Positions 11,725-22,081 of a DNA stretch of 64,000 nucleotides are shown one piece after another. Each line of letters starts with the position of its first letter. The stretch's first letter is position 1. The position numbers were made by a program, and so were the translations under genes. The notes beneath the pieces are model-generated. The model searched no databases and was not told the origin of the DNA. It was given only the letters and a program-made list of their open reading frames with translations. Origin of the DNA: Pelagibacterales bacterium SAG-MED47 (GTDB lineage Bacteria > Pseudomonadota > Alphaproteobacteria > Pelagibacterales > Pelagibacteraceae); the NCBI GenBank assembly GCA_014653355.1, contig JACWEO010000004.1, positions 1 to 64,000 on the forward strand, in the 5' to 3' direction.

Positions 11725-13803
11725 ATGTCAAGAACACACTCTTTAGATAAGTATAGAAACATTGGTATCATGGCTCATATTGATGCTGGAAAAACTACTA
11801 CTACAGAAAGAATTTTATATTACACAGGAAAAAGTCATAAGATTGGAGAAGTTCATGATGGTGCAGCTACTATGGATTGGATGGAACAAGAACAAGAAAG
11901 AGGGATAACAATTACTTCTGCAGCAACCACTTGTTTTTGGCAGGATCATAGAATTAATATTATTGATACCCCAGGCCATGTGGATTTTACAATTGAAGTT
12001 GAAAGATCACTTAAAGTTTTAGATGGTGCTGTAGCTGTTTTTGACGGTGTTGCTGGTGTAGAGCCTCAATCAGAAACAGTTTGGAGACAAGCAGATAAGT
12101 ACAAAGTTCCAAGAATATGTTTTGTTAACAAGTTAGACAGAACTGGAGCTGATTTTTTTAGATGTGTGGACATGATTAGAGATAGGTTAGGAGCCAAACC
12201 ACTGGTGATACAAGTACCAATTGGAATTGAAGCTTCATTAACCGGTGTTGTTGATTTAGTGAAAATGAAAGCTCAGGTTTGGAAAAATGAGGCTTTAGGG
12301 GCAGAGTGGGAATATAAAGAAATACCAGATGATTTAAAAGAAATTACCCAAAAATATAGAACAGAGCTTATAGAAACTGCTGTTGAACAAGATGAAAAAT
12401 TAATGGAGGCTTATTTAAATGGAGAAGATATTAAAGAGGAGGATCTAATTAAATGTATCAGAAAAGGGACTTTAAATTTCAATTTTGTCCCAGTTTTAAC
12501 TGGTTCTGCATTTAAAAATAAAGGTGTTCAACCATTATTGGATGCAGTAATCAATTACTTACCTAGCCCAATAGATATTGGATCAATCAAGGGATCTAAA
12601 CCAGGTTCCGAAGAAGAAATTGATATGAAATTTGAGGATGGAGCAGGTTTTTCAGCACTAGCATTTAAAGTAGCTAATGACCCATTTGTAGGTTCTTTAA
12701 CATTTATAAGGGTTTATTCTGGAACAATTAAAACTGGTACTGGAATTTTTAATTCATCAAAAGAAAAAGAGGAAAGAGTTGGAAGAATGTTGCTGATGCA
12801 CGCTAATTCAAGAGAAGATATTAAAGAAGCTAATGCTGGAGATATAGTGGCGCTAGCTGGATTAAAGTATACTATAACAGGCCATACACTTTGTGATGAA
12901 GAAAATCCTGTATTATTAGAGCCAATGGAATTTCCTGATCCAGTTATTGAAATCGCTGTTGAACCAAAAACAAAAGCTGATCAAGAAAAAATGGGAGAAG
13001 CACTAGGAAGACTAGCAAAAGAAGATCCTTCTTTCAGAGTAACATCCGATGAGGAGTCAGGTCAAACTATTATCAAGGGTATGGGAGAATTACACTTAGA
13101 TATAATCGTAGATAGAATGAAAAGAGAATTTAAAGTTGAAGCTAATGTCGGAGCGCCCCAAGTTGCATATAGAGAAACAATCCAAACTTCTTCTGAAGTT
13201 GAATATATTCACAAAAAACAAAGTGGTGGTGCAGGTCAATTTGCTAAAGTTAAGTTATTAGTTGAGCCTCAAGAGCCAGGCAAAGGTCGGGATGTTGAAA
13301 GTAAAATTAAAGGTGGAGCGATTCCAAAAGAATTTATCCCTGGAGTAGAAAAAGGTATTGAGACAGTTTCAGATGGGGGTATTTTAGCAGGTTTTCCATT
13401 GATAGATTATAAAGTTACTATTTTAGATGGACTTCATCATGATGTTGACTCAAGCGTGTTAGCATTTGAACTAGCTAGTAGAGCTTGTTTTAAAGAAGCA
13501 TGTACTAAAGGTGGATTAAAATTATTAGAGCCAGTTATGAGAGTAGAAGTAGTTACACCAGAAGATTATATGGGTGACGTAATAGGTGATTTAAATAGTC
13601 GAAGAGGTCAAATAAGCACACAAGAACAAAGAGGAAATGCAACAGTTATAACTGCAATGGTTCCTCTAGCAAATATGTTTGGTTATATAAATAATTTAAG
13701 ATCAATGTCACAAGGAAGAGCCCAGTATTCAATGTTTTTTGATCATTACTCAAAAGTGCCTCAAAATGTTCAAGATGAAGTAACAAAAAAGATTGCAGGA
13801 TAA
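11725..13803 (+). CDS. fusA: Elongation factor G
   Basis: A 692-residue translocation GTPase. I start it at the ATG at 11725 ([14 protein letters not shown]) rather than at an in-frame GTG at 11713 inside rpsG. G-domain motifs are the P-loop AHIDAGKTT (residues 17-25), DTPGHVDF and NKLD; domains II to V follow, with [10 protein letters not shown] and LSxRRGQI-type blocks. The next gene is rpsJ, 1 base after the stop; tuf, which commonly sits here, is missing. Confidence 0.98.
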   Translation: MSRTHSLDKYRNIGIMAHIDAGKTTTTERILYYTGKSHKIGEVHDGAATMDWMEQEQERGITITSAATTCFWQDHRINIIDTPGHVDFTIEVERSLKVLDGAVAVFDGVAGVEPQSETVWRQADKYKVPRICFVNKLDRTGADFFRCVDMIRDRLGAKPLVIQVPIGIEASLTGVVDLVKMKAQVWKNEALGAEWEYKEIPDDLKEITQKYRTELIETAVEQDEKLMEAYLNGEDIKEEDLIKCIRKGTLNFNFVPVLTGSAFKNKGVQPLLDAVINYLPSPIDIGSIKGSKPGSEEEIDMKFEDGAGFSALAFKVANDPFVGSLTFIRVYSGTIKTGTGIFNSSKEKEERVGRMLLMHANSREDIKEANAGDIVALAGLKYTITGHTLCDEENPVLLEPMEFPDPVIEIAVEPKTKADQEKMGEALGRLAKEDPSFRVTSDEESGQTIIKGMGELHLDIIVDRMKREFKVEANVGAPQVAYRETIQTSSEVEYIHKKQSGGAGQFAKVKLLVEPQEPGKGRDVESKIKGGAIPKEFIPGVEKGIETVSDGGILAGFPLIDYKVTILDGLHHDVDSSVLAFELASRACFKEACTKGGLKLLEPVMRVEVVTPEDYMGDVIGDLNSRRGQISTQEQRGNATVITAMVPLANMFGYINNLRSMSQGRAQYSMFFDHYSKVPQNVQDEVTKKIAG

Positions 13804-13804
13804 A

Positions 13805-14113
13805 ATGGATAAACAGAATATTAGAATAAAACTCAGAGCTTACGACAATAAAATATTAGATGCCTCAACAGAAGAAATAGTAAATACAGTAAAGAGAACT
13901 GGGGCAACTATAAAGGGACCTATACCTTTACCAACCAGAATTGAAAGATATACTGTTTTAAAATCACCTCATATAGACAAAAAAAGTAGAGAACAGTTTG
14001 AAACAAGAACCCATAAAAGATTAATAGACATAATTGAACCAACACCCCAGACTGTGGAAGCTTTAATGAAATTAGATTTAGCTTCAGGTGTAGATGTGGA
14101 GATTAAAATTTAA
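13805..14113 (+). CDS. rpsJ: 30S ribosomal protein S10
   Basis: A 102-residue S10. The ATG at 13805 gives the normal N-terminus ([16 protein letters not shown]); an upstream in-frame TTG at 13793 lies inside fusA and is rejected. Conserved [17 protein letters not shown] and [15 protein letters not shown] are present. S10 also binds NusG in antitermination. It heads the S10 cluster, but with only one base after fusA it has no promoter region of its own. Confidence 0.98.
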   Translation: MDKQNIRIKLRAYDNKILDASTEEIVNTVKRTGATIKGPIPLPTRIERYTVLKSPHIDKKSREQFETRTHKRLIDIIEPTPQTVEALMKLDLASGVDVEIKI

Positions 14114-14115
14114 TT

Positions 14116-14826
14116 ATGAGTGAAATTGCTTTAATTGGAAAAAAAATAGGTATGACTAGAGAATTTTACAAAACTGGTCAAGCGATACCAGTAACCATTA
14201 TTAAAATGGAAAAAGCAAGAGTAATTGATGTCATTAATGAGGAAAAAAGAGGATATAAAGCAGTTCAGCTTGGATATGGAAAAATAAAAAATTCAAAATT
14301 AACCAAAGCGATGAAAGGCTATTTTTCAAAAAAAAACACTGAGGCAAAAAAAAGATTGAAAGAATACAGGGTTTCTAACATAGAAAATTATAAACAAGGT
14401 AATGAGTTTGGTCTTGAAATTTTTAAAGATATTAAATTTGTAGATACGAAGTCAAAAACTATAGGTAAAGGTTTTGCTGGAGCGATGAAAAGACATAATT
14501 TTGGTGGTTTAAGAGCATCCCATGGAGTTTCAGTTTCTCATAGATCTCACGGATCAACTGGTCAAAGACAGGACCCAGGTAAAGTTTTTAAAGGAAAAAA
14601 AATGGCTGGACACATGGGAGACAAATTAAGAACGATGCAAAATATTGAGATTATTAAAACTGATTTAGAAAATGAGCTGCTTTATTTAAAAGGTTCAATA
14701 CCAGGGTCAAAAAATTCTGAAATAATTGTTAAAGGTTCAGTTAAAAATATAAAGAAAATGACAATTGGTGAAAAAATAAAAGCTGCAGAAGAAGCTAAAA
14801 AAACACCAGATAAGAAGAAAAAATAA
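14116..14826 (+). CDS. rplC: 50S ribosomal protein L3
   Basis: A 236-residue L3. The conserved peptidyl-transferase-side loop contains HNFGGLRASHGVSVSHRSHGS and the glutamine-containing STGQRQDPGKVFKGKKMAGHMG. The sequence is longer than the roughly 210 residues of E. coli because of a lysine-rich C-terminal tail (KAAEEAKKTPDKKKK), similar to tails of other alphaproteobacterial L3 proteins. It overlaps the rplD start by one base. Confidence 0.97.
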   Translation: MSEIALIGKKIGMTREFYKTGQAIPVTIIKMEKARVIDVINEEKRGYKAVQLGYGKIKNSKLTKAMKGYFSKKNTEAKKRLKEYRVSNIENYKQGNEFGLEIFKDIKFVDTKSKTIGKGFAGAMKRHNFGGLRASHGVSVSHRSHGSTGQRQDPGKVFKGKKMAGHMGDKLRTMQNIEIIKTDLENELLYLKGSIPGSKNSEIIVKGSVKNIKKMTIGEKIKAAEEAKKTPDKKKK

Positions 14827-15449
14827 TGAAAATTGAAAAATTAAGTTTAAATGGAAAAAATAGCTCAATTGAAGTTTTAGATAAAATTTTTTCTACAAAA
14901 ATAAATAATAAATTAGTAAGTAATGTTCTTTACAAAACTAACGCTAACTATAAAGGAAGACGCGCTAAAACTAAACAACAGAATGAAGTGTCGGGTCCAA
15001 CTTCTAAAATTTATGCACAAAAAGGAACTGGTAATGCAAGACACGCAAGTAGAAAAGCTCCAATCTTTGTGGGCGGTGGTGTAGCACATGGTCCAAAAGG
15101 TCAGTCAGCTTATAAAAAAAGAAAACTAAATAAAAGTGAAAAAAAGCAAAGTATTGCATCTTTAATTAGTGAGAAGATTAAGAATAAAAATTTACTAGTA
15201 TTTAATGATTTTAATACTGAAATAAAAAAAACAAAAGAAATGAATCTTATCGTTAAAAAATTTCAAATCTCTAATTCACTTATTATCTTAGATAAACAAT
15301 CTAAAAATAAGATTGAAAAATCTATTAGAAACATTCCAAATATTAAAACTACTGACATTAATCATTTTAGTGCTTTCGATATTGTTAAATTTAAAAAAGT
15401 AGTATTCACTGAAAGTTCAATTAAAGAATTAGAGAAAAGGTATTCATAA
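14826..15449 (+). CDS. rplD: 50S ribosomal protein L4
   Basis: A 207-residue L4. The exit-tunnel loop is recognisable by GPTSKIYAQKGTGNARHASRKAPIFVGGG, split here over about residues 56-85, a region tied to macrolide binding in other bacteria. In E. coli L4 autoregulates the S10 operon through its leader; here the genes upstream abut without any leader, so that control is probably absent. ATG overlaps the rplC stop. Confidence 0.97.
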   Translation: MKIEKLSLNGKNSSIEVLDKIFSTKINNKLVSNVLYKTNANYKGRRAKTKQQNEVSGPTSKIYAQKGTGNARHASRKAPIFVGGGVAHGPKGQSAYKKRKLNKSEKKQSIASLISEKIKNKNLLVFNDFNTEIKKTKEMNLIVKKFQISNSLIILDKQSKNKIEKSIRNIPNIKTTDINHFSAFDIVKFKKVVFTESSIKELEKRYS

Positions 15450-15742
15450 TGAAAAAGTTACATTTATATGATAAAATTATTAATCCTTTAGTTACTGAAA
15501 AATCGACCAATTTATCTGAACAAAATAAAATTATTTTTAAAGTACCTAAATCAGCTAATAAAAAAAATTTAAAAAATAATATAGAAAAAATTTTTAAGGT
15601 TAATGTGATTAAAATAAATATAATTAATAAACAAAACAGAACAAAATTAACCAGAGGGAAAAAAGTAAAAGTTTCTGGTTTTAAAAAAGCAATAATAACT
15701 CTTAAAAAAGGTCAAAGTATAGACCTCACAACTGGAATTTAA
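15449..15742 (+). CDS. rplW: 50S ribosomal protein L23
   Basis: A 97-residue L23, a tunnel-exit protein that contacts trigger factor and SRP. The N-terminus INPLVTEKSTNL and the basic loop INIINKQNRTKLTRGKKVKVSGFKK match the family. It is extremely lysine- and asparagine-rich, reflecting the A+T-rich genome. It sits in the standard L3-L4-L23-L2 order. Confidence 0.96.
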   Translation: MKKLHLYDKIINPLVTEKSTNLSEQNKIIFKVPKSANKKNLKNNIEKIFKVNVIKINIINKQNRTKLTRGKKVKVSGFKKAIITLKKGQSIDLTTGI

Positions 15743-15743
15743 A

Positions 15744-16583
15744 ATGGCATTAAAAACTTTTAAACCATATACAAAATCTACGAGAGGTACAATTCTTGTT
15801 GATAGAACTGGTCTTTGGAAAGGAAAACCTTTTAAATCGCTGGTCTCACCAAAAAATTCGATGAAAGGTAGAAATAATAATGGACACATTACTTCCATTA
15901 ATAGATCTGGCGGCCATAAAAAAATGTATAGACATATTGATTTTTATAGAAAAAAATTTGATATGCAAGCAACTGTAGAAAGAATTGAATATGATCCAAA
16001 CAGATCTTGTTACATAATGTTAGTCAAATTTGATGATAGTTCTCATGCTTATTATTTAGCTCCACAAAAAATTAAGATTGGAGACAAAATTGAAAATGGA
16101 GAAAAAAAAGAAATTAAAATTGGAAATTGTATGCCATTACAAGATATTCCTGTTGGAATAGATATTCATAATGTAGAAATTCATCCTGGTGCAGGAGGAA
16201 AAATCGCTAGATCAGCTGGAACATCAGTCACAATTAGTGGTTTAGATGGTAATTATAGTTTAATAAAACTATCATCTGGAGAAGTAAGAAAAATTGACTC
16301 ACGATCCTTAGCAACTATTGGGGTTTTAAGTAACCCTGATCAAAAGAATATAAAAATTGGGAAAGCTGGACGATCAAGATGGCTTGGTAGAAAACCTCAT
16401 ACTAGAGGAGTGGTAAAAAACCCGGTTGATCACCCTCATGGAGGAGGTGAAGGTAAGTCTGCTGGTGGTAGACATCCAGTCTCTCCTACTGGTCAATCAG
16501 CTAAAGGATTAAAAACAAGAGACAATAAGAGAACTGATAAATTTATAGTTAGAAGACGGAACAAAAGGAAGGATACAAAATAA
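15744..16583 (+). CDS. rplB: 50S ribosomal protein L2
   Basis: A 279-residue L2, needed for subunit association and peptidyl transferase assembly. The hallmark C-terminal motif around [18 protein letters not shown] includes the functionally critical histidine. N-terminal [19 protein letters not shown] and central [15 protein letters not shown] blocks are conserved. Two bases separate it from rplW and its stop overlaps the rpsS start. Confidence 0.98.
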   Translation: MALKTFKPYTKSTRGTILVDRTGLWKGKPFKSLVSPKNSMKGRNNNGHITSINRSGGHKKMYRHIDFYRKKFDMQATVERIEYDPNRSCYIMLVKFDDSSHAYYLAPQKIKIGDKIENGEKKEIKIGNCMPLQDIPVGIDIHNVEIHPGAGGKIARSAGTSVTISGLDGNYSLIKLSSGEVRKIDSRSLATIGVLSNPDQKNIKIGKAGRSRWLGRKPHTRGVVKNPVDHPHGGGEGKSAGGRHPVSPTGQSAKGLKTRDNKRTDKFIVRRRNKRKDTK

Positions 16584-16882
16584 TGGCAAGAGCTATTTGG
16601 AAAGGACCTTTTGTTGAGGAAAGTTTAATGAAAAAGGTGGACAAGTATAAAAATGATCCAAAAAAAATACCTATTAAAACATGGTCAAGAAAATCTACGA
16701 TTATTCCAGATTTTGTGGGAGTTAGTTTTTTGATTTATAACGGTAAAAAGTTTATACCAATAACTATTTCTGAGGATATGGTTGGCCATAAATTAGGAGA
16801 ATTTGCGCCCACTAGAAGTTTTTTTGGACATACTCCTGCAGATAAAAAAGCTAAACCGGCTGAAGCAGAGGTTAAAAAATAG
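16583..16882 (+). CDS. rpsS: 30S ribosomal protein S19
   Basis: A 99-residue S19 with the conserved [19 protein letters not shown] block near the C-terminus and [13 protein letters not shown] in the middle. It forms a complex with S13 (encoded at 24445) in the head of the small subunit. The standard L2-S19-L22 order is kept. Confidence 0.98.
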   Translation: MARAIWKGPFVEESLMKKVDKYKNDPKKIPIKTWSRKSTIIPDFVGVSFLIYNGKKFIPITISEDMVGHKLGEFAPTRSFFGHTPADKKAKPAEAEVKK

Positions 16883-16884
16883 AT

Positions 16885-17283
16885 ATGAGAAAAAAAAATA
16901 AGATTGATAGTAAAAAAGATAAAACTGTACGGTCTATAAATAATAATATTAGATCAAGCGTTAGAAAAATAAATCCTATACTTAAAGAGATAGTTGGAAA
17001 AAAAGTTGAAGTTGCTATAAGAGATTTACAGTTTTCTGAAAAAAGAATATCTAATGATATTAAAAAAACAATAAATTCTGCTGTAGCCAATGCTGAAAAC
17101 AATTTTCAATATGATATTGATAAATTGTTTGTAAAAGAAGCTTATTGTGGAAAAAAAATTACAATGAAAAGATTTAGACCAAGGGCAAAAGGTAGAGCAG
17201 CGCCAATTTTAAAACCTTATTCTAGTGTTACTATAATCTTATCTGAAACAAAAAAAATGGAGAGACATGGGACAAAAAGTTAA
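16885..17283 (+). CDS. rplV: 50S ribosomal protein L22
   Basis: A 132-residue L22, somewhat longer than the roughly 110 residues of E. coli because of a basic N-terminal extension ([18 protein letters not shown]...). The core is recognised from [18 protein letters not shown] and the tunnel hairpin [19 protein letters not shown]. The last 17 bases overlap the start of rpsC. Confidence 0.95.
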   Translation: MRKKNKIDSKKDKTVRSINNNIRSSVRKINPILKEIVGKKVEVAIRDLQFSEKRISNDIKKTINSAVANAENNFQYDIDKLFVKEAYCGKKITMKRFRPRAKGRAAPILKPYSSVTIILSETKKMERHGTKS

Positions 17284-17947
17284 TCCAGTTGGTTTTAGAT
17301 TAGGTGTGAACAGAGGCTGGGACTCTGTTTGGTTTGCAAGAAAAAAAGATTTTGGTAATTATCTTATTGAAGATTTTAAAATACGAGAGTTTATAAAAAA
17401 AAATGTAATAAATTCTGGTGTTTCAAAAGTTATGATTGAGAGAACATCAAACAAATGTTACGTTACAATATATACATCAAGACCTGGTTTTGTTATTGGA
17501 AAAAAAGGAAGTGATATTGATAAAATAAAGAATAATCTATCTAAATTAACCTCAAATGAAGTAGCTTTAAATATAAAAGAAGTAAAAAAACCTGAAACAA
17601 ACGCCTATTTGGTTGCTGAAAATATAGCTCAACAATTGGTAAAAAGAATTTCATATAGAAGAGCGATGAAAAGAGCTATGCAATCTTGCTTAAGGTTGGG
17701 TGCTAAAGGTATAAAGGTGTCAATAAGTGGCAGATTAGGTGGAAATGAAATTGCTAGAACTGAATGGTTAAGAGATGGAAGTATCCCATCTCATACTTTG
17801 AGAGCTGATATTGATTATGCCGAGGCTGAGGCTTTAACAACTTACGGAATAATAGGAATTAAAGTTTGGATTTACAAAGGAGAGGTTTTTGCAAAAGAAT
17901 TTAGTCAGGAAACTAATAAAATTTTAACAAAAGAGGGAAAAGAATAA
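17267..17947 (+). CDS. rpsC: 30S ribosomal protein S3
   Basis: A 226-residue S3. The N-terminus [20 protein letters not shown] is typical, the KH domain holds the [11 protein letters not shown]-type GxxG loop, and the C-terminal domain has [14 protein letters not shown]. The start lies 17 bases inside rplV and is supported by the invariant N-terminal sequence. S3 helps form the mRNA entry channel. Confidence 0.98.
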   Translation: MGQKVNPVGFRLGVNRGWDSVWFARKKDFGNYLIEDFKIREFIKKNVINSGVSKVMIERTSNKCYVTIYTSRPGFVIGKKGSDIDKIKNNLSKLTSNEVALNIKEVKKPETNAYLVAENIAQQLVKRISYRRAMKRAMQSCLRLGAKGIKVSISGRLGGNEIARTEWLRDGSIPSHTLRADIDYAEAEALTTYGIIGIKVWIYKGEVFAKEFSQETNKILTKEGKE

Positions 17948-17948
17948 A

Positions 17949-18359
17949 ATGCTTCAACCAGTAAGAACTAAATGGCGAAAAGCTCACAAAGGTAGAATTC
18001 ATGGGACTGCATCCAGAGCTAATTTTATAAATTATGGGTCATATGCTTTAAAAGCATTAACACCTGACAGAGTAACAGGAAAACAAATTGAAGCTGCAAG
18101 AGTAGCTCTTACAAGGCATATGAAAAGACAAGGAAGAGTTTGGACAAGAGTTTTTCCTAATATCCCGGTATCAAAAAAACCCATTGAAGTTCGTATGGGT
18201 AAAGGTAAGGGGTCACCAGAATATTATGCATGTAGAGTTAAACCAGGGAGAATTTTATTTGAAGTTGATGGTGTATCAGAAGAAATTGCTAAAGAAGCAT
18301 TATACAAAGCCTCAGCCAAACTACCTATTAAAACAAAAACTATTAAGAGGTTTTCTTAA
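17949..18359 (+). CDS. rplP: 50S ribosomal protein L16
   Basis: A 136-residue L16. Blocks [40 protein letters not shown] and [20 protein letters not shown] are family hallmarks. L16 lies near the peptidyl transferase centre and A-site tRNA. Only one base separates its stop from the rpmC ATG. Confidence 0.98.
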   Translation: MLQPVRTKWRKAHKGRIHGTASRANFINYGSYALKALTPDRVTGKQIEAARVALTRHMKRQGRVWTRVFPNIPVSKKPIEVRMGKGKGSPEYYACRVKPGRILFEVDGVSEEIAKEALYKASAKLPIKTKTIKRFS

Positions 18360-18360
18360 A

Positions 18361-18552
18361 ATGAAAAAAAAAGAAATTAAAAAATTATCAAAAGATGAAG
18401 TTTTAAAGAATATTGATCGATTTAAAAAAGATTTATTCAATTTTAGATTTCAAAAAATAAATTCACAAATAACTAATCCCGCTAAAATAAATGAAACAAA
18501 AAAAACAATTGCAAGATTGAAAACAACTTTAAAAGGAAAATTGAATGCCTAA
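18361..18552 (+). CDS. rpmC: 50S ribosomal protein L29
   Basis: A 63-residue L29 starting at the ATG at 18361 ([14 protein letters not shown]), directly after the rplP stop. An open frame extends upstream into rplP but has no family similarity. The [19 protein letters not shown] helix-turn and the second helix [13 protein letters not shown] are characteristic. Its last 8 bases overlap rpsQ. It binds at the tunnel exit next to L23. Confidence 0.93.
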   Translation: MKKKEIKKLSKDEVLKNIDRFKKDLFNFRFQKINSQITNPAKINETKKTIARLKTTLKGKLNA

Positions 18553-18781
18553 AAAAATTTTACGAGGTATAGTAGTTAGTGATAAACCAAATAAAACAAT
18601 AACTGTAATGGTTGAGAGGAAATACTCCCATCCTTTATTAAAAAAAGTAGTTAAAGTAAGAAAAAAATATAATGCTCATGATGAAAATAATAAATTTAAG
18701 ACTGGTGATAAGGTTTCAATAATTGAAAGTAAACCGTTTTCTAAAAACAAAAAATTTCAAGTAATGGAGACCTCAAATTAA
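18545..18781 (+). CDS. rpsQ: 30S ribosomal protein S17
   Basis: A 78-residue S17, an OB-fold primary 16S binder. Conserved [20 protein letters not shown] and [15 protein letters not shown] are visible. The start overlaps rpmC by 8 bases and the stop overlaps the rplN ATG, so translation of L29, S17 and L14 is probably coupled. Confidence 0.96.
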   Translation: MPKKILRGIVVSDKPNKTITVMVERKYSHPLLKKVVKVRKKYNAHDENNKFKTGDKVSIIESKPFSKNKKFQVMETSN

Positions 18782-19149
18782 TGATACAAGTTCAGACAGA
18801 ATTGCAAGTTGCAGATAATACTGGTGCAAAAAAAATTGAATGTATAAAAGTTTTGGGAGGGTCAAAAAGAAGATACGCAAGCATTGGGGACACAATAGTA
18901 ATATCTGTTAAAGAAGCCATTCCTAAAGGAAAAGTTAAAAAGGGTTCTGTTCATAAAGCTGTTGTTGTAAGAGTAAAAAAAGGAATTCATAGGGATGATG
19001 GTTCAAAAGTCAGATTTGATAATAATGCAGCAGTATTAGTTGATGATAAGGGTGAACCTGTTGGTACAAGAATTTTTGGACCAGTAACAAGAGAATTAAG
19101 AAACAAAGGGCAAATGAAAATTATTTCATTAGCTCCAGAGGTACTTTAA
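18781..19149 (+). CDS. rplN: 50S ribosomal protein L14
   Basis: A 122-residue L14 of normal length. The family signature is clear in [37 protein letters not shown] and [16 protein letters not shown] sequence ([13 protein letters not shown]). L14 contacts the small subunit and is the docking point for the RsfS silencing factor in bacteria that have it. Confidence 0.98.
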   Translation: MIQVQTELQVADNTGAKKIECIKVLGGSKRRYASIGDTIVISVKEAIPKGKVKKGSVHKAVVVRVKKGIHRDDGSKVRFDNNAAVLVDDKGEPVGTRIFGPVTRELRNKGQMKIISLAPEVL

Positions 19150-19397
19150 TGATCAAAAAAGGTTTAAAAGTTGTTGTTATGATAGGAAAAGATAAAAAGA
19201 AAGAAGGTGAAGTTATAGAAATAGACAGGTCTAATAATAGAGCAAAAGTAAAAGATATTAATATGGTAAAAAAACACGTTAAAACTACCAAAGAAAAAAA
19301 AGGCGGAATTATTTCTAAAGAGAATTTTATTAATATCTCAAATCTTAAAATTTTAGAGGAAAAAAAACAAAATAAAAAAAGTGAGATCAAAAAATAA
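19149..19397 (+). CDS. rplX: 50S ribosomal protein L24
   Basis: An 82-residue L24, shorter than the roughly 100-105 residues of most proteobacteria. The KOW motif ([20 protein letters not shown]) and NMVKKHVKT segment are present; the C-terminal part is reduced and replaced by a lysine-rich tail. L24 is an early assembly initiator. Position between L14 and L5 and overlaps at both ends support the call. Confidence 0.94.
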   Translation: MIKKGLKVVVMIGKDKKKEGEVIEIDRSNNRAKVKDINMVKKHVKTTKEKKGGIISKENFINISNLKILEEKKQNKKSEIKK

Positions 19398-19951
19398 TGA
19401 CACCGAGACTTAAAGAAATTTTTTATAAAGAAATTCAACCAGCTTTGAAGACTCAATTTGGTCTAAAAAATCTAAATATGAGTCCTAAAATTGAAAAAAT
19501 TGTTTTGAATATGGGACTTGGACTTGATGGGAATGATTCTAAAATCTTAAAATCCTGTGAAGAAGATCTAGCTAAAATTACTGGACAAAAACCAGTGGTA
19601 ACTAAGTTTAAAAAGTCAGTAGCAAATTTTAAAACTCGTCAGGGTTCAAATGCTGGATTGAAAGTAACACTTAGGAAAAATAGAATGTATGAATTTTTAG
19701 ACAGACTAGTTAATATTGCTTTACCAAGAATTAAAGATTTTAGAGGTCTATCTCCAAAAGGATTTGATAAATTTGGTAATTATACTTTTGGTATTAAAGA
19801 ACATATTATTTTTCCAGAAGTAAGCTTTGACAGAGCGGATAAAGTAAGAGGAATGGATATAATAATTAAGATATCATCAGATAATAAGGAACATAGTTTA
19901 GCATTATTGGAGAAACTAAACTTTCCGTTTATTAATAAAGGAGTAAATTAA
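19397..19951 (+). CDS. rplE: 50S ribosomal protein L5
   Basis: A 184-residue L5, a 5S rRNA-binding protein. Conserved blocks are KIEKIVLNMGLG, TGQKPVVTKFKKSVANFKTRQG and FGIKEHIIFPEV. In the ribosome it contacts S13 and P-site tRNA. It lies in the normal L24-L5-S14 order with a 2-base spacer to rpsN. Confidence 0.98.
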   Translation: MTPRLKEIFYKEIQPALKTQFGLKNLNMSPKIEKIVLNMGLGLDGNDSKILKSCEEDLAKITGQKPVVTKFKKSVANFKTRQGSNAGLKVTLRKNRMYEFLDRLVNIALPRIKDFRGLSPKGFDKFGNYTFGIKEHIIFPEVSFDRADKVRGMDIIIKISSDNKEHSLALLEKLNFPFINKGVN

Positions 19952-19953
19952 AT

Positions 19954-20259
19954 ATGGCTAAGTTAAGTTCAATCAATAAAAATAATAAAAGAATTAAACT
20001 TTCAAATCAGTATTATAAAAAAAGAAAACAATTGAAGGACATAGTAATGAATAAGAAACTTTCATTTGAGGAAAGATTTAAAGCACAACAAAAATTATCT
20101 AAATTACCTAGAAATTCATCAAAGATTAGAGTTATGAATAGGTGTCAAATAACAGGAAGACCACATGGTGTATATAGAAAACTTAAGATATCTAGAATAG
20201 CATTAAGACAACTTGGTTTACAAGGTAAGATACCAGGTTTGGTAAAATCAAGTTGGTAG
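19954..20259 (+). CDS. rpsN: 30S ribosomal protein S14 (zinc-free type)
   Basis: A 101-residue S14. The C-terminal block NRCQITGRPHGVYRKLKISRIALRQ is diagnostic. The protein is the long form without the two CxxC pairs of zinc-binding S14, having only a single cysteine. The C-terminus GKIPGLVKSSW is conserved. It is followed by a 10-base spacer with AAAGGAAA acting as ribosome binding site for rpsH. Confidence 0.97.
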   Translation: MAKLSSINKNNKRIKLSNQYYKKRKQLKDIVMNKKLSFEERFKAQQKLSKLPRNSSKIRVMNRCQITGRPHGVYRKLKISRIALRQLGLQGKIPGLVKSSW

Positions 20260-20269
20260 AAAGGAAATT

Positions 20270-20665
20270 ATGAGTTTAAGTGACCCAATAGGAGATATGA
20301 TAGCCAGAGTAAAAAACGCTCAATCAAGAAATCACAAAATGGTAAATCTTCCATCCTCAAATTTTAAAATGAAAATTGCAGACATTTTAAAAAATGAGGG
20401 GTTTATAAAAGATTTTAAGGTAAATTCTGAAAATAATAAACCAATTCTATCTTTGGAGCTGAAATATCACTCAGGCAATCCGGTAATTAATGCATTTGAG
20501 AGAGTGTCTAAACCAGGAAGAAGAATTTTTTCAAGTGCTGATGGTCTTCCAAAAATTAATAATGGTCTGGGCATTGCTATTATATCAACTCCAAAAGGTG
20601 TAATGACAGATATAGATGCAAGAAAACAGAGAGTTGGTGGTGAGATAATTTGTAAGGTATTTTAA
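20270..20665 (+). CDS. rpsH: 30S ribosomal protein S8
   Basis: A 131-residue S8. The N-terminus SDPIGDMIARVKNAQ and C-terminus STPKGVMTDIDARKQRVGGEIICKVF are characteristic. S8 organises the central domain of 16S rRNA, and in E. coli it represses the spc operon at L5. I did not find an obvious copy of the S8 rRNA site between L24 and L5, since those genes overlap. Confidence 0.98.
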   Translation: MSLSDPIGDMIARVKNAQSRNHKMVNLPSSNFKMKIADILKNEGFIKDFKVNSENNKPILSLELKYHSGNPVINAFERVSKPGRRIFSSADGLPKINNGLGIAIISTPKGVMTDIDARKQRVGGEIICKVF

Positions 20666-21204
20666 TGTCTAAAATTGGTAAAATAAATATTTCAATCCCA
20701 GAGAAAGTAAAAGTTGCTTTAGCAGGAACTATTTTAAATATTGAAGGACCACTTGGCAAAAAATCATTAAAGATTGATTTAGAAATTTTTAATTTAGATA
20801 TTAAAGATGGAAAAGAAATATCTATTGCACCAAAAAAAATTGACCAAAATACCAAAAGATTATGGGGTATGAACAGAAGTTTAATCAATAATGCTGTAAT
20901 CGGTTCAAGCAAAGGATATGAAAAAACTCTTGAATTAATAGGTGTTGGTTATAGAGCAGCACTGAAAGGAAATATATTAAATCTTCAGCTCGGTTACAGC
21001 CATGATATAGATTTTGATATTCCTGAAGGTATAAAAATAACAGTTGAAAAACAAACAACATTAAAAATTACTGGATCTGACAAACAGCAGGTTGGTGCAA
21101 TTGCATCTAAGTTAAAAACTTTGAGAAAAATAGAACCATATAAAGGTAAAGGGATACGTGAAAAAGGCCAATATGTGCTTAAAAAAGAAGGAAAGAAAAA
21201 ATAA
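20665..21204 (+). CDS. rplF: 50S ribosomal protein L6
   Basis: A 179-residue L6 with two similar domains. The C-terminal signature [18 protein letters not shown] and [16 protein letters not shown]-type sequence ([19 protein letters not shown]) are clear. L6 sits at the factor-binding site beside the sarcin-ricin loop. ATG overlaps the rpsH stop and the stop overlaps the rplR start. Confidence 0.98.
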   Translation: MSKIGKINISIPEKVKVALAGTILNIEGPLGKKSLKIDLEIFNLDIKDGKEISIAPKKIDQNTKRLWGMNRSLINNAVIGSSKGYEKTLELIGVGYRAALKGNILNLQLGYSHDIDFDIPEGIKITVEKQTTLKITGSDKQQVGAIASKLKTLRKIEPYKGKGIREKGQYVLKKEGKKK

Positions 21205-21560
21205 TGAAATTAAATACAAGTAAAAGAAAGAAATTTAGGGTATCAAACAAATTAAAAAGATTTGCACCTAGAGAAAGATTTAGATTATCTATTTCAAGAA
21301 CTTCAAAAAATATTTTTGCGCAGATAATTGATGACAGTAAAAATATGACCCTTTTGTCTGCCTCCTCTATAGAAAAAGATATTAAATCTGGAGTGAAAGT
21401 TAATAAAACTGAACTTTCAAAGATTGTCGCAGAAAAACTTGCAAAAAAAGCTAGTGAAAAAAAGATAAAGAAGATTTATTTTGATAGAGGTATATACAAG
21501 TATCATGGAAGAGTAAAGATTTTTGCTGAAACTTTACGTAAAAATGGAATGGAATTTTAA
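21204..21560 (+). CDS. rplR: 50S ribosomal protein L18
   Basis: A 118-residue L18, a 5S rRNA binder. Recognised by [20 protein letters not shown] and the C-terminal [24 protein letters not shown] block. The N-terminus is very basic. It keeps the standard L6-L18-S5 order. Confidence 0.97.
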   Translation: MKLNTSKRKKFRVSNKLKRFAPRERFRLSISRTSKNIFAQIIDDSKNMTLLSASSIEKDIKSGVKVNKTELSKIVAEKLAKKASEKKIKKIYFDRGIYKYHGRVKIFAETLRKNGMEF

Positions 21561-21562
21561 TC

Positions 21563-22081
21563 ATGGATAAGAATAGAGATAAAAAAACTGATGACATTTT
21601 AGAAAAATTAGTTCACATAAACAGAATTACAAAAGTTGTTAAAGGTGGGCGTAGATTTGGCTTTTCAGCTTTGGTTGTAGTTGGAAACCAAGCAGGTAAA
21701 ATTGGTATAGCACATGCAAAAGCTAAACAAGTTCCAGACGCAATTAAAAAAGCAAACGAGATGGCTAGACAAAAATTAATACATATACCTCTAAGAGAGG
21801 GAAGAACCATTCATCATGATGTTAAAGCTAAAGATGGTTCAGGAAAAATAATATTAAGAGCTGCTTCTAAAGGAACTGGTATTATTGCAGGTGGACCGGT
21901 TAGAGCTGTATGTGAGGTTTTAGGAGTAAGAGATATTGTTGCAAAATCTATGGGAACATCAAATGCTCACAATGTTATTAGAGCGACAATGAAAGCATTA
22001 CTAAAACAAAATTCTCCTAAACAAATATCTAGCATTAGAAACAAAAAGATTTCTGAAATAATCGAAAAAAGAGGACAATGA
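21563..22081 (+). CDS. rpsE: 30S ribosomal protein S5
   Basis: A 172-residue S5. Signature [21 protein letters not shown] spans the dsRNA-binding domain, and the C-terminal domain includes [21 protein letters not shown]. The stop overlaps the rplO ATG by four bases. In most bacteria rpmD (L30) lies between these two; here nothing does. Confidence 0.98.
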   Translation: MDKNRDKKTDDILEKLVHINRITKVVKGGRRFGFSALVVVGNQAGKIGIAHAKAKQVPDAIKKANEMARQKLIHIPLREGRTIHHDVKAKDGSGKIILRAASKGTGIIAGGPVRAVCEVLGVRDIVAKSMGTSNAHNVIRATMKALLKQNSPKQISSIRNKKISEIIEKRGQ

